Shown here: piece by piece, positions 34,673-42,229 of the stretch | Numbering within the stretch: the first letter of the stretch is position 1 | Layout: each line of letters starts with the position of its first letter | Assembly: GCA_004555265.1 (NCBI GenBank) | Contig: SFIQ01000009.1 | Span: 1-64,000, forward strand | DNA from: Ruminococcus sp. | GTDB lineage: Bacteria; Bacillota; Clostridia; Oscillospirales; Acutalibacteraceae | DNA length: 64,000 bases | Direction: 5' to 3' | Program-made: the position numbers and the translations under genes | Notes under the pieces: model-generated | Seen by the model: only the letters and a program-made list of their open reading frames with translations | Told to the model about the DNA's origin: nothing | Databases searched by the model: none

Positions 34673-34709
34673 CGCATACCGTCTTTTCGTTCGGCGGTAT
34701 GCGTTTTTT
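34673..34709 (+). terminator. Expression-platform terminator of the M-box
   Basis: CGCATACCG and CGGTATGCG form a 9-bp stem followed by six Ts. The preceding GTATACGCTCGCGC can compete for the left arm. Confidence 0.85.
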
Positions 34710-34745
34710 GTTGTATTTTGCAGAATTTTAACTTGTGAGGTGAAA

Positions 34746-34838
34746 ATGATGGACACAGGAAGCGCGATAAGTGCAGATCCGAACCCTCCGCGATCTAGGG
34801 GCATGAAAACCGCGGCTTTTTGTGCCGTTGTTTTCTGA
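34746..34838 (+). CDS. Possible 30-residue leader peptide with a DPNPPRS motif upstream of mgtE
   Basis: A GTGAGGTG ribosome binding site lies 3-4 bases before tandem ATG codons. The reading frame encodes a 30-residue peptide starting MMDTGSAISADPNPPRSRG. An acidic residue followed by spaced prolines near the N-terminus is reminiscent of the MgtL leader of enteric mgtA, where translation of an EPDP-type segment couples to magnesium (established there only). The RNA of the ORF can form competing hairpins: CCGCG (34788-34792) with CGCGG (34811-34815), or GGCATGAAAA (34800-34809) with TTTTTGTGCC (34817-34826), the latter followed by a T-rich stretch. It may be a second, translation-linked attenuator after the riboswitch. 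It is not homologous to MgtL in an obvious way. Confidence 0.55.
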   Translation: MMDTGSAISADPNPPRSRGMKTAAFCAVVF

Positions 34839-34908
34839 AAATCGGTTTTGCGCTTTGTTTCCTATTATAAGCCCTTACCGGGCAAACTGAATTTAGGAGG
34901 GAAACAAG

Positions 34909-36243
34909 GTGTACGAACAAGTACTTGCATTGTTGGAAGAGAAAAAATATCCGGAATTAAAAGCATTGCTTTCCGAGATGAACGAGGCGGATATTGCCGC
35001 GATTTTTGCGGATTTGCCGCCTGAAAAACTGCCGCTTGTCTATCGGATTTTGCCGAAAGAACTTGCCGCCGAAGTATTCGTCAATATGGAGTCCGATGCG
35101 CAGGAGTTGCTCATTCGCGCATTCAGCGATAATGAGTTGCGCGAGGTGCTCGACGAACTGTATGTGGACGACGCGGTCGATATTATCGAGGAAATGCCCG
35201 CGACTGTCGTCAAGCGTATTTTACAGCATACCGACCCCGAGGTGCGCAAAAGCATCAATGAAATTTTGCAGTATCCCGAGGATTCCGCCGGCAGTTTGAT
35301 GACGATTGAATATGTCGATTTAAAAAAGTATATGACCGTGGACGATGCGTTCACGCGTATTCGCCGCACGGGTGTGGACAAAGAAACCATTTACATCTGC
35401 TATGTTACCGATGAAAACCGCAAACTGCTCGGAATTGTGACCGTCAAAGATTTGCTGCTTTCCGAAAAAAGCAAAAAAATCTTTGAGATTATGGACACGA
35501 ACATCATTTCGGTCAATACCTTGGAGGACAAAGAGGTTGTTGCGGACAAATTCCAAAAATATGACCTTTTGGCATTGCCCGTGGTTGACCAGGAAAACCG
35601 CTTGGTCGGCATCATCACGATTGATGACGCGATGGACGTCTTGCAGGATGAAAACACCGAGGACATCGAAAAGATGGCGGCGATTACGCCCACGGACAAG
35701 CCGTATTTAAAAATGAGCGTGTTTGAAACCTACAAAAAGCGTATTCCGTGGCTTTTGTTGTTGATGGTTTCCGCAACATTCACCGAAAAAATCATCGGGC
35801 ATTTTGAAGGCGCGCTGACCGCTTGCGTGGCACTGACGGCGTTTATCCCGATGCTCACGGGTACTTGCGGCAACTGCGGCGCGCAATCCTCGGCAACCAT
35901 CATTCGCGGCCTTTCCTTGGGCGATATTGAATTTCGCGACACATTTAAAGTCATTTTCAAAGAGTTTCGCATCGCTTTGGTATGCGGTATCACGCTCGGT
36001 ATTGTCAATTTTGCCAAATTGATGCTGTTTGACGATGTCGGCGCGTATGTCGCCATTGCTGTCAGTTTTACAATGGTCATGGCGGTGGTATTTGCCAAAA
36101 TTGTCGGCTCGATTTTGCCGGTGTTTGCAAAAAAAATCGGCTTTGACCCCGCCGTAATGTCCAGCCCTTTTATTTCCACGATTGTGGACGCGGTGACATT
36201 GTTGATTTATTTCAAAGTCGCCACGCTGATTTTGCATTTATAA
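34909..36243 (+). CDS. mgtE: Magnesium transporter MgtE
   Basis: MgtE is the main channel-like magnesium importer of many bacteria. The 444-residue protein has the cytoplasmic N domain (about 1-120, superhelical repeats), a CBS pair (about 135-250; KETIYICYVTDENRKLLGIV and ALPVVDQENRLVGIITIDD) that closes the pore at high Mg, and five membrane helices with the pore segment TGTCGNCGAQSSATIIRG and the C-terminal VDAVTLLIYF. GTG start with AGGAGGG 10 bases upstream. Control: M-box riboswitch, terminator and a possible leader peptide. Family assignment is certain. Confidence 0.96.
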   Translation: MYEQVLALLEEKKYPELKALLSEMNEADIAAIFADLPPEKLPLVYRILPKELAAEVFVNMESDAQELLIRAFSDNELREVLDELYVDDAVDIIEEMPATVVKRILQHTDPEVRKSINEILQYPEDSAGSLMTIEYVDLKKYMTVDDAFTRIRRTGVDKETIYICYVTDENRKLLGIVTVKDLLLSEKSKKIFEIMDTNIISVNTLEDKEVVADKFQKYDLLALPVVDQENRLVGIITIDDAMDVLQDENTEDIEKMAAITPTDKPYLKMSVFETYKKRIPWLLLLMVSATFTEKIIGHFEGALTACVALTAFIPMLTGTCGNCGAQSSATIIRGLSLGDIEFRDTFKVIFKEFRIALVCGITLGIVNFAKLMLFDDVGAYVAIAVSFTMVMAVVFAKIVGSILPVFAKKIGFDPAVMSSPFISTIVDAVTLLIYFKVATLILHL

Positions 36244-36264
36244 TTTGATTTGCAGTTTTGTGCC

Positions 36265-36291
36265 AACAGCCCCGCAAGGGGCTGTTTTTTT
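36265..36291 (+). terminator. Rho-independent terminator after mgtE
   Basis: AACAGCCCC and GGGGCTGTT flank a four-base loop and a T run follows. Confidence 0.88.
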
Positions 36292-36309
36292 GTGCATTGT
36301 AATCCGTAT

Positions 36310-36860
36310 CTTCGAGAACCGCTATGCATTCCTACAAAATGGGGGTTGTCTATCCAACCGTAGGGGCGAACTGTGTTCGCCCGCCCGCTGGTCATTCTGA
36401 GCCAACAGGCGAAGAATCTCGTTTCACGCAGGGTTACTTTGTTCTATTGGAGATCCTTCGCTTCGCTCAGGATGACAAATGGGGGTTTGTGGGGGTGTTT
36501 TTGGAACGAACAAAATACAGGATTAGGGTAGGGCGGGGGCTTGCTCCCGTCGCGGGGTTTGAGGTGAATTAACGGCGGGAGCAAGCCCCCGCCCTACCCT
36601 GTAAATTGTATTTTGTGCGTGTAGGGAACGGTCTTGGCCGTTCCGCAAACCTCCCCACTTGTTGGGGAGGTGGCACGCCGAAGGCGTGACAGAGGGGCAA
36701 AATACATCGAAATTCACGGGCGGGCGTGGAAACCCGCCCCTACGGTTGGATAGACAACCCCCAATTTATCATTCTGAACGCAGTGAAGAATCTCAACCGG
36801 CACAAGGTCGAGAATATGCAAAGCAAGATGCTTCGGTGATGCCTCAGCATGACCAAATAG
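36310..36860. repeat. Large cluster of intergenic repeat modules
   Basis: This 550-base gap is filled with modules: a GGGGGTTGTCTATCCAACCG segment and a GGGCGAACTGTGTTCGCCC palindrome (36338-36384), a GTCATTCTGAG...CAGGATGACAA palindrome (36391-36478), a GTAGGGCGGGGGC module (36528-36552) followed by an inverted copy (36573-36597), GTAGGGAACGGTC...GGCCGTTCCG (36621-36645), a CGGGCGGGCGTGGAAACCCG segment (about 36718-36762) and a second TCATTCTGA...TCAGCATGAC module (36769-36854). No gene is visible. The CATTCTGA module can give translated artefacts in six frames. Confidence 0.85.
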
Positions 36861-36902
36861 GCGAAAGGTTCCCCAAAATCCCACCCAATATCCATTTCGC
36901 CC

Positions 36903-36931
36903 TTGACATTTTTCGCTGTATTTTTTATAGT
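36903..36931 (+). promoter_or_regulatory. Promoter of the alpha/beta hydrolase gene
   Basis: TTGACA and TATAGT boxes are separated by 17 bases. Confidence 0.7.
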
Positions 36932-36982
36932 TTACTTATACAGAAAAACGCGGAAAACCGCACGAAAGCAAAGGGAAACTGC

Positions 36983-37669
36983 GTGGACATCCAACTGCAT
37001 TACATCGAAAAAGGCGAGGGGAAACCGTTGGTGCTGTTGCACGGTAACGGCAGTTCGCTCGACTATTTTCAAAACCAAATCGAAACTTTTTCAAAATCTT
37101 ATCGCGTGTTTGCCGTCGATACCCGCGGGCACGGGCGGTCGCCGCGCGGCACAGCCCCGTTCACAATGCAACAATTCAGCGAGGATTTGCGCGCTTTTTT
37201 CGAGGAACACGATTTACAGAAAGTGCATTTGCTCGGCTTTTCCGACGGCGGCAACATTGCGCTGACCTTTGCTCTGCGGTATCCCGAATACATAGAAAAA
37301 CTGATTGTCAACGGTGCGAATTTAAATACCAAAGGCGTAAAATTACGGTATCAAATCCCCATTGAAATCGGCTACCGCTTGGCAAAACTTTCCGCTTCCA
37401 AAAGCGAAACTGCCCGTCGAAAATCTGAAATGCTCGGATTGATGGTCAACGAGCCGCATATTTGCGTTGCACAACTGAAAAATGTAACAATGCCGACGCT
37501 TGTGCTTGTCGGCACAAACGATATGATAAAAGAGGCCCATTCCCGCACGATTGCCGCCGCATTGCCGCATGCGGAATTTGTGGCTTTAAAAGGCGGGCAC
37601 TGCATTTCCAAAGACGCACCCGAAGCCTATAATTGCACCGTGCTGGACTTCTTGAAAAAACAAATGTAA
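36983..37669 (+). CDS. Alpha/beta hydrolase
   Basis: The 228-residue protein has the alpha/beta hydrolase fold: oxyanion region PLVLLHGNGSS, DTRGHGRS, the nucleophile elbow LGFSDGGN, the acid near VGTNDMIKE and the catalytic His in LKGGHCIS. It could be an esterase, lipase or C-C hydrolase; no substrate is suggested. I choose the GTG at 36983 (AAAGGGAAACT just upstream); the longer in-frame extension runs through repeat DNA and is not conserved. The gene has its own promoter and precedes rex. Confidence 0.85.
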   Translation: MDIQLHYIEKGEGKPLVLLHGNGSSLDYFQNQIETFSKSYRVFAVDTRGHGRSPRGTAPFTMQQFSEDLRAFFEEHDLQKVHLLGFSDGGNIALTFALRYPEYIEKLIVNGANLNTKGVKLRYQIPIEIGYRLAKLSASKSETARRKSEMLGLMVNEPHICVAQLKNVTMPTLVLVGTNDMIKEAHSRTIAAALPHAEFVALKGGHCISKDAPEAYNCTVLDFLKKQM

Positions 37670-37746
37670 AAATGCACAAAACGCGCTTTGCAAAAACCGC
37701 CTTTTTGTTCAGAGAACCAAATGTGCAAAAACATACAAAAACAGCA

Positions 37747-37775
37747 TTGACAATTTTTTAACAATGCTATATGAT
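37747..37775 (+). promoter_or_regulatory. Rex operator overlapping the -35 box of the rex-adhE promoter
   Basis: The 18-mer TTGACAATTTTTTAACAA (37747-37764) matches the Rex consensus TTGTTAANNNNTTAACAA except for two bases in the left half. The same TTGACA is the -35 box, and TATGAT (37770-37775) is the -10 box, 17 bases away. Rex bound here would exclude RNA polymerase, so the unit is autoregulated and responds to NADH/NAD+. Confidence 0.82.
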
Positions 37776-37813
37776 GGTATCAATACGAAAATACTGATAG
37801 GAGCGAAAGTCGT

Positions 37814-38479
37814 ATGCGTACAGCCGTTCAAACGGTACAGGGTATTTCCAAACAGGCGCTTTTACGGCTGCCGTATTACCTCAATTACTTAAAGTTGTTG
37901 CAGAAAGAGGGCACGACGGTTGTGTCCGCCCCCAAAATTGCCGCTGCTTTGGCACTCAATGAGGTGCAGGTGCGCAAGGACATCGCTTTGGTCAGTTCGT
38001 GTGCAGGCAAGCCGAAAACGGGCTTTCAGGTGGATTTGCTGATTCACGATTTAGAGTCGTTTTTGGGCTATGACAATGTAGACGAGGCGGTCTTAATCGG
38101 CGCGGGGCAGTTGGGGCGTTCGCTTCTCGGGTACAAGGGCTTTGCGGACTACGGGCTGCAAATCGTGGCCGCGTTTGACCGTGACCCGGCGCTTTTCGAC
38201 CTTCGCTTGGACGGCGAACAGCGGATTTTCCCGATGGAAAAGCTCGAAGACCTCTGCCGTCGCCTTTGCGTACACATCGGCATCATTTGCGTGCCGCCGA
38301 AAAGCGCACAGGATGTGTGCGACAGACTTGTCGCCTGCGGTATTCGTGCCGTATGGAATTTTGCACCGACGCACTTGACCGTTCCCGACGGGGTGCTGCT
38401 GCAAAATGAAAATATGGCGTCCTCGCTGGCGGTTTTGTCAGCGCATTTAAAACAGTCAATGGATTCATCCGAAATCTAA
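37814..38479 (+). CDS. rex: Redox-sensing transcriptional repressor Rex
   Basis: Rex binds NAD(H): it represses fermentation genes when NADH is low and releases DNA when NADH rises. The 221-residue protein has the N-terminal winged helix (residues 10-75; ISKQALLRLPYYLNYLKLL, ALNEVQVRKDI) and a Rossmann domain with AVLIGAGQLGRSLLGY (about 93-108) and a late domain-swapped helix. AGGAGCG precedes the ATG. The gene is followed after 18 bases by adhE and its promoter carries a Rex box, so the rex-adhE pair is autoregulated. Confidence 0.95.
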   Translation: MRTAVQTVQGISKQALLRLPYYLNYLKLLQKEGTTVVSAPKIAAALALNEVQVRKDIALVSSCAGKPKTGFQVDLLIHDLESFLGYDNVDEAVLIGAGQLGRSLLGYKGFADYGLQIVAAFDRDPALFDLRLDGEQRIFPMEKLEDLCRRLCVHIGIICVPPKSAQDVCDRLVACGIRAVWNFAPTHLTVPDGVLLQNENMASSLAVLSAHLKQSMDSSEI

Positions 38480-38497
38480 AAAAGGAGACTCAGTACA

Positions 38498-41107
38498 ATG
38501 GAACAGGCAAAGACTTATGAAATTGTAGACTCTGTCGAAATGCTTGAAAAGGCATTGAAACGCGTCCGCGAAGCGCAGGCAATTTTTGCGACCTATTCGC
38601 AGGAGCAGGTAGACAAAATCTTCCGCGCGGCGGCAATCGCGGCGAACAAAGCCCGTATTCCGCTTGCCAAAATGGCGGTGGAGGAAACCGGCATGGGCGT
38701 GGTGGAGGATAAGGTTATCAAGAACCACTACGCGGCGGAATATATCTACAATGCGTACAAAGATACAAAAACCTGCGGCGTGATTGAAGAGGACAAGGCG
38801 TTCGGCACCAAAAAGGTTGCCGAACCTATTGGCGTTGTGGCGGCGGTTATCCCGACGACCAACCCGACCTCGACCGCGATTTTCAAGACCTTGATTTGCT
38901 TGAAAACCCGCAACGGCATTATCATCAGCCCCCATCCGCGCGCAAAGAATTCCACCATTGCCGCGGCGAAAATCGTTTTGGAAGCGGCGGTCAAAGCCGG
39001 CGCACCCGAGGGGATTATTGATTGGATTGACATTCCGTCTCTCGAAATGACCAATATGCTGATGAAAGAAGCCGATATCATCCTTGCCACCGGCGGCCCC
39101 GGTATGGTGAAGGCGGCGTATTCCAGCGGCAAACCGGCGTTGGGCGTCGGCGCGGGCAACACCCCCGCCATTATCGACGATACCGCCGATATTCTGCTTG
39201 CCGTCAACTCCATTATTCACTCCAAAACCTTTGACAACGGTATGATTTGTGCGTCCGAGCAGTCGGTTATCGTGCTGGATAAAGTCTATAAAAAAGTCAA
39301 AGACGAATTTACGGCACGCGGTTGCTATTTCCTCAAAAAAGACGAGCTTGAAAAGGTTAGAAAGACCATTATCATCAACGGCGCGCTGAATGCGAAAATC
39401 GTCGGTCAGTCCGCTTACAAAATTGCACAACTTGCAGGCGTTACCGTGCCCGAAACCGCAAAAATCTTAATCGGCGAAGTCACAAGTGTGGAATTGTCCG
39501 AAGAATTTGCACACGAAAAGCTCTCTCCCGTGCTTGCGATGTATAAGGCGAAGGACTTTGAAGACGCGCTCTCAAAAGCCGAACACCTCATTGCCGACGG
39601 CGGCTACGGCCACACCTCGTCTGTGTATCTCAACGCCGTAACCGAGCAAGAAAAACTCGCGGAATTCGGTGAAAGAATGAAAACCTGCCGTATTCTCGTC
39701 AACACCCCGTCTTCGCAGGGCGGTATCGGCGATCTGTATAACTTTAAACTCGCACCGTCGCTGACTTTGGGTTGCGGCTCTTGGGGCGGCAACTCCGTTT
39801 CCGAAAATGTCGGCGTGAAACATCTTATCAATATCAAAACCGTTGCCGAAAGAAGGGAAAATATGCTTTGGTTCCGTGCACCCGAAAAGGTGTATTTCAA
39901 GAAAGGCTGTCTGCCGGTTGCGCTCGACGAGTTAAAGACTGTAATGGGCAAAAAGAAAGCGTTTATCGTCACCGACTCTTTCCTTTACAACAACGGCTAT
40001 ACCAAATGCATTGAGGAAAAACTCGATGAAATGGGCATTCAGCACACCTGCTTCTATGAAGTTGCGCCCGACCCGACGCTCCAATGCGCAAGAAAGGGTA
40101 CCGACCAAATGGTACAGTTCCAGCCCGACACGATTATTGCGGTCGGCGGCGGTTCCGCTATGGACGCGGCAAAAATTATGTGGGTAATGTACGAGCATCC
40201 CGATGTGGATTTCGCCGATATGGCAATGGACTTTATGGATATCCGCAAGCGTGTTTACGCCTTCCCGAAAATGGGCGAAAAAGCCTACTTCATCGCCGTG
40301 CCGACTTCGGCAGGTACCGGCTCCGAAGTTACCCCGTTTGCGATTATTACCGATGCGGATACCGGCGTGAAATGGCCGCTTGCCGACTATCAGTTGTTGC
40401 CGAATATGGCGATTGTGGACGCCGATATGATGATGAACGCACCCAAAGGCTTGACCGCTGCGTCCGGTATCGACGCGGTAACCCACGCACTCGAAGCGTA
40501 TGCGTCCATTATGGCGACCGATTTCACCGACGGACTTGCCATCCGTGCCTTGCAGGTGATTTTCCAATATCTGCCCCGTGCATACGACAACGGCGCGAAT
40601 GATCCCGTTGCGCGTGAGAAAATGGGTAATGCCGCCACCATGGCAGGTATGGCGTTCGCCAATGCGTTCTTGGGCGTTTGCCACTCTATGGCGCACAAAT
40701 TAGGCGCTTTCCACCACTTGCCGCACGGTATTGCAAATGCGCTGTTGATTGATAATGTCCTGCGCTATAACGCAGCGGAAGTCCCAACCAAAATGGGCAC
40801 TTTCTCGCAATATGACCACCCGCACACCTTGGCACGCTACTGTGAAGTCGCAGACGCTCTGGGTGTAACCGGCAAGACGGACGAAGAAAAACTCGAAAAT
40901 CTCATTGCGAAGATTGACGAACTCAAAGCACATTGCGGCATCAAAAAGACCATCAAGGAGTACGGCGTTGATGAAAAATACTTCCTTGAAACACTTGACG
41001 AAATGGTCGAGCAGGCGTTCAACGACCAGTGCACCGGCGCAAACCCGCGCTATCCGTTGATGTCCGAAATCAAAGAGATGTATCTCAAAGCCTATTACGG
41101 TAAATAA
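38498..41107 (+). CDS. adhE: Bifunctional acetaldehyde-CoA/alcohol dehydrogenase AdhE
   Basis: AdhE reduces acetyl-CoA to acetaldehyde and then to ethanol using two NADH, and forms filaments (spirosomes) in bacteria. The 869-residue protein has an N-terminal ALDH domain (about 1-440; catalytic Cys251 in NGMICASEQSVIV), a linker and an iron alcohol dehydrogenase domain (about 450-865) with GGGSAMDAAKIMWV, TAGTGSEVTPFA and the metal-binding HKLGAFHHLPHG His residues. An AAAGGAGA ribosome binding site is present. It is the main NADH sink next to the hydrogenases downstream and is expected to be under Rex control. Confidence 0.96.
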   Translation: MEQAKTYEIVDSVEMLEKALKRVREAQAIFATYSQEQVDKIFRAAAIAANKARIPLAKMAVEETGMGVVEDKVIKNHYAAEYIYNAYKDTKTCGVIEEDKAFGTKKVAEPIGVVAAVIPTTNPTSTAIFKTLICLKTRNGIIISPHPRAKNSTIAAAKIVLEAAVKAGAPEGIIDWIDIPSLEMTNMLMKEADIILATGGPGMVKAAYSSGKPALGVGAGNTPAIIDDTADILLAVNSIIHSKTFDNGMICASEQSVIVLDKVYKKVKDEFTARGCYFLKKDELEKVRKTIIINGALNAKIVGQSAYKIAQLAGVTVPETAKILIGEVTSVELSEEFAHEKLSPVLAMYKAKDFEDALSKAEHLIADGGYGHTSSVYLNAVTEQEKLAEFGERMKTCRILVNTPSSQGGIGDLYNFKLAPSLTLGCGSWGGNSVSENVGVKHLINIKTVAERRENMLWFRAPEKVYFKKGCLPVALDELKTVMGKKKAFIVTDSFLYNNGYTKCIEEKLDEMGIQHTCFYEVAPDPTLQCARKGTDQMVQFQPDTIIAVGGGSAMDAAKIMWVMYEHPDVDFADMAMDFMDIRKRVYAFPKMGEKAYFIAVPTSAGTGSEVTPFAIITDADTGVKWPLADYQLLPNMAIVDADMMMNAPKGLTAASGIDAVTHALEAYASIMATDFTDGLAIRALQVIFQYLPRAYDNGANDPVAREKMGNAATMAGMAFANAFLGVCHSMAHKLGAFHHLPHGIANALLIDNVLRYNAAEVPTKMGTFSQYDHPHTLARYCEVADALGVTGKTDEEKLENLIAKIDELKAHCGIKKTIKEYGVDEKYFLETLDEMVEQAFNDQCTGANPRYPLMSEIKEMYLKAYYGK

Positions 41108-41121
41108 AAGGAGGAATTGGT

Positions 41122-41871
41122 ATGAAACTCGAAAAAGTCATTGCAGTCAGAACTTCCAAAACCGTTTATAAAGACGGTGACCGTGCGATTAAGGTTTTTG
41201 ATGAAGACTATAAAAAGTCCGACATTTTGAACGAGGCGCTCAATCAGGCGCGCGTGGAGGAAACGGGCTTACCGATTCCGAAGCTGTTGGAGGTCGGCGT
41301 TGTAGACGGCAAATGGGCGATTGTCTCCGAATTTATCAAAGGCAAAACCCTCGGCCGCTTGATGGAGGAAAATCCCGATAAACTCGACGAATACCTCAAT
41401 TTGTTTGTGGATATTCAACTGCAAATCCACAACCAAAAAGCGCCGCTGCTCAATAAATTAAAAGACAAAATGAACCGCAAAATTTCCGAAACCGATTTGG
41501 ATGCCACCACTCGCTATGAGCTGCATACGCGCTTAGAGGGTATGCCCAAGCACAACAAGGTTTGCCACGGCGATTTCCGCCCGAGCAATGTCATTGTCGG
41601 TGAGGACGGCACAAATTACATTATCGACTGGTCGCACGCCACGCAGGGCAACGCCTCCGCAGACGCGGCAAGAACGTATCTGTGCTTCTGTTTGAAGGGC
41701 GAAACCGAAACCGCCGAGAAATATCTCGACCTGTTCTGCGAAAAGAGCGATACCGCGAAACAGTATGTGCAGAAATGGCTGCCGATTGTCGCCGCCTCGC
41801 AGAGCGTCAAGCGTAAACCCGAAGAAAAAGAATTGCTTACCCGTTGGCTCGACGTTGTCGATTACGAATAA
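41122..41871 (+). CDS. Aminoglycoside/choline phosphotransferase-fold kinase
   Basis: The 249-residue protein has the APH kinase fold: a lysine in RAIKVFD near residue 22 as ATP contact, the hinge region IVSEFIKGKTLG, the catalytic loop HGDFRPSNVIV (about residue 152) and the metal Asp in YIIDWSHA. APH-family members phosphorylate small molecules or proteins, so antibiotic resistance should not be assumed. It begins 14 bases after adhE with AAAAGGAGG and precedes the hydrogenase genes. Its place beside a PP2C-type phosphatase (43911) suggests a role in phospho-signalling of the hydrogen/redox operon (inference). Confidence 0.82.
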   Translation: MKLEKVIAVRTSKTVYKDGDRAIKVFDEDYKKSDILNEALNQARVEETGLPIPKLLEVGVVDGKWAIVSEFIKGKTLGRLMEENPDKLDEYLNLFVDIQLQIHNQKAPLLNKLKDKMNRKISETDLDATTRYELHTRLEGMPKHNKVCHGDFRPSNVIVGEDGTNYIIDWSHATQGNASADAARTYLCFCLKGETETAEKYLDLFCEKSDTAKQYVQKWLPIVAASQSVKRKPEEKELLTRWLDVVDYE

Positions 41872-41901
41872 TTTTCAAAATAATCAGAAGGAGACTTTGC
41901 A

Positions 41902-42141
41902 ATGAAAGTTACAGTTTGCATCGGAAGTTCATGCCATTTGAAAGGCTCGCGCCAAATTGTGGAACGCTTGCAGGCGCTGATTGCCGAAAAGGATTTGAAA
42001 GAAAAGGTAGAGCTCAGCGGCAAATTCTGCATGGGCAACTGCCAAAACGGCGTTTGCGTTACGGTTGACGATGAGCTGTTCTCGGTTTCTCCCGAAACGG
42101 TGGACGAATTTTTCCAAACCAACATTTTAGCAAAGGTCTGA
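41902..42141 (+). CDS. Thioredoxin-like [2Fe-2S] ferredoxin domain protein
   Basis: The 79-residue protein has the NuoE/thioredoxin-like [2Fe-2S] fold with four cysteines, two in VCIGSSCHLKGS (Cys6 and Cys11) and two in KFCMGNCQNGVCV, which fit a 2Fe-2S site. It should pass electrons to or from a neighbouring hydrogenase. Homologous proteins are known beside group C [FeFe] hydrogenases in Clostridia. AAGGAG is present before the ATG. It begins 30 bases after the phosphotransferase gene and is followed by a hairpin and the sensory hydrogenase gene. Confidence 0.85.
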   Translation: MKVTVCIGSSCHLKGSRQIVERLQALIAEKDLKEKVELSGKFCMGNCQNGVCVTVDDELFSVSPETVDEFFQTNILAKV

Positions 42142-42148
42142 TTTCTCT

Positions 42149-42191
42149 CGACAGCGTGCGGTAGGTTTTTCCGCGCGCTGTCGGTTGTTTT
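42149..42191 (+). terminator. Hairpin between the [2Fe-2S] gene and the sensory hydrogenase gene
   Basis: CGACAGCG pairs with CGCTGTCG around a GC-rich inner loop, with GTTGTTTT after it. It may be a partial internal terminator lowering transcription of the hydrogenase genes. Confidence 0.55.
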
Positions 42192-42229
42192 ATGTTGTGG
42201 GAAATATCTGTCCAATCGGAGGAACAACG

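Noticed and set aside
36391..36854. Short coding frames in repeat DNA
   Set aside because: The frames come from palindromic modules; the same peptide strings would appear at every copy, which indicates repeats instead of proteins.
38465..39430. Long - strand reading frame opposite adhE
   Set aside because: It mirrors conserved AdhE codons and shows no domain.
41122..41871. Aminoglycoside resistance gene
   Set aside because: Only the kinase fold is supported; context is redox metabolism, with no resistance or mobile genes around.
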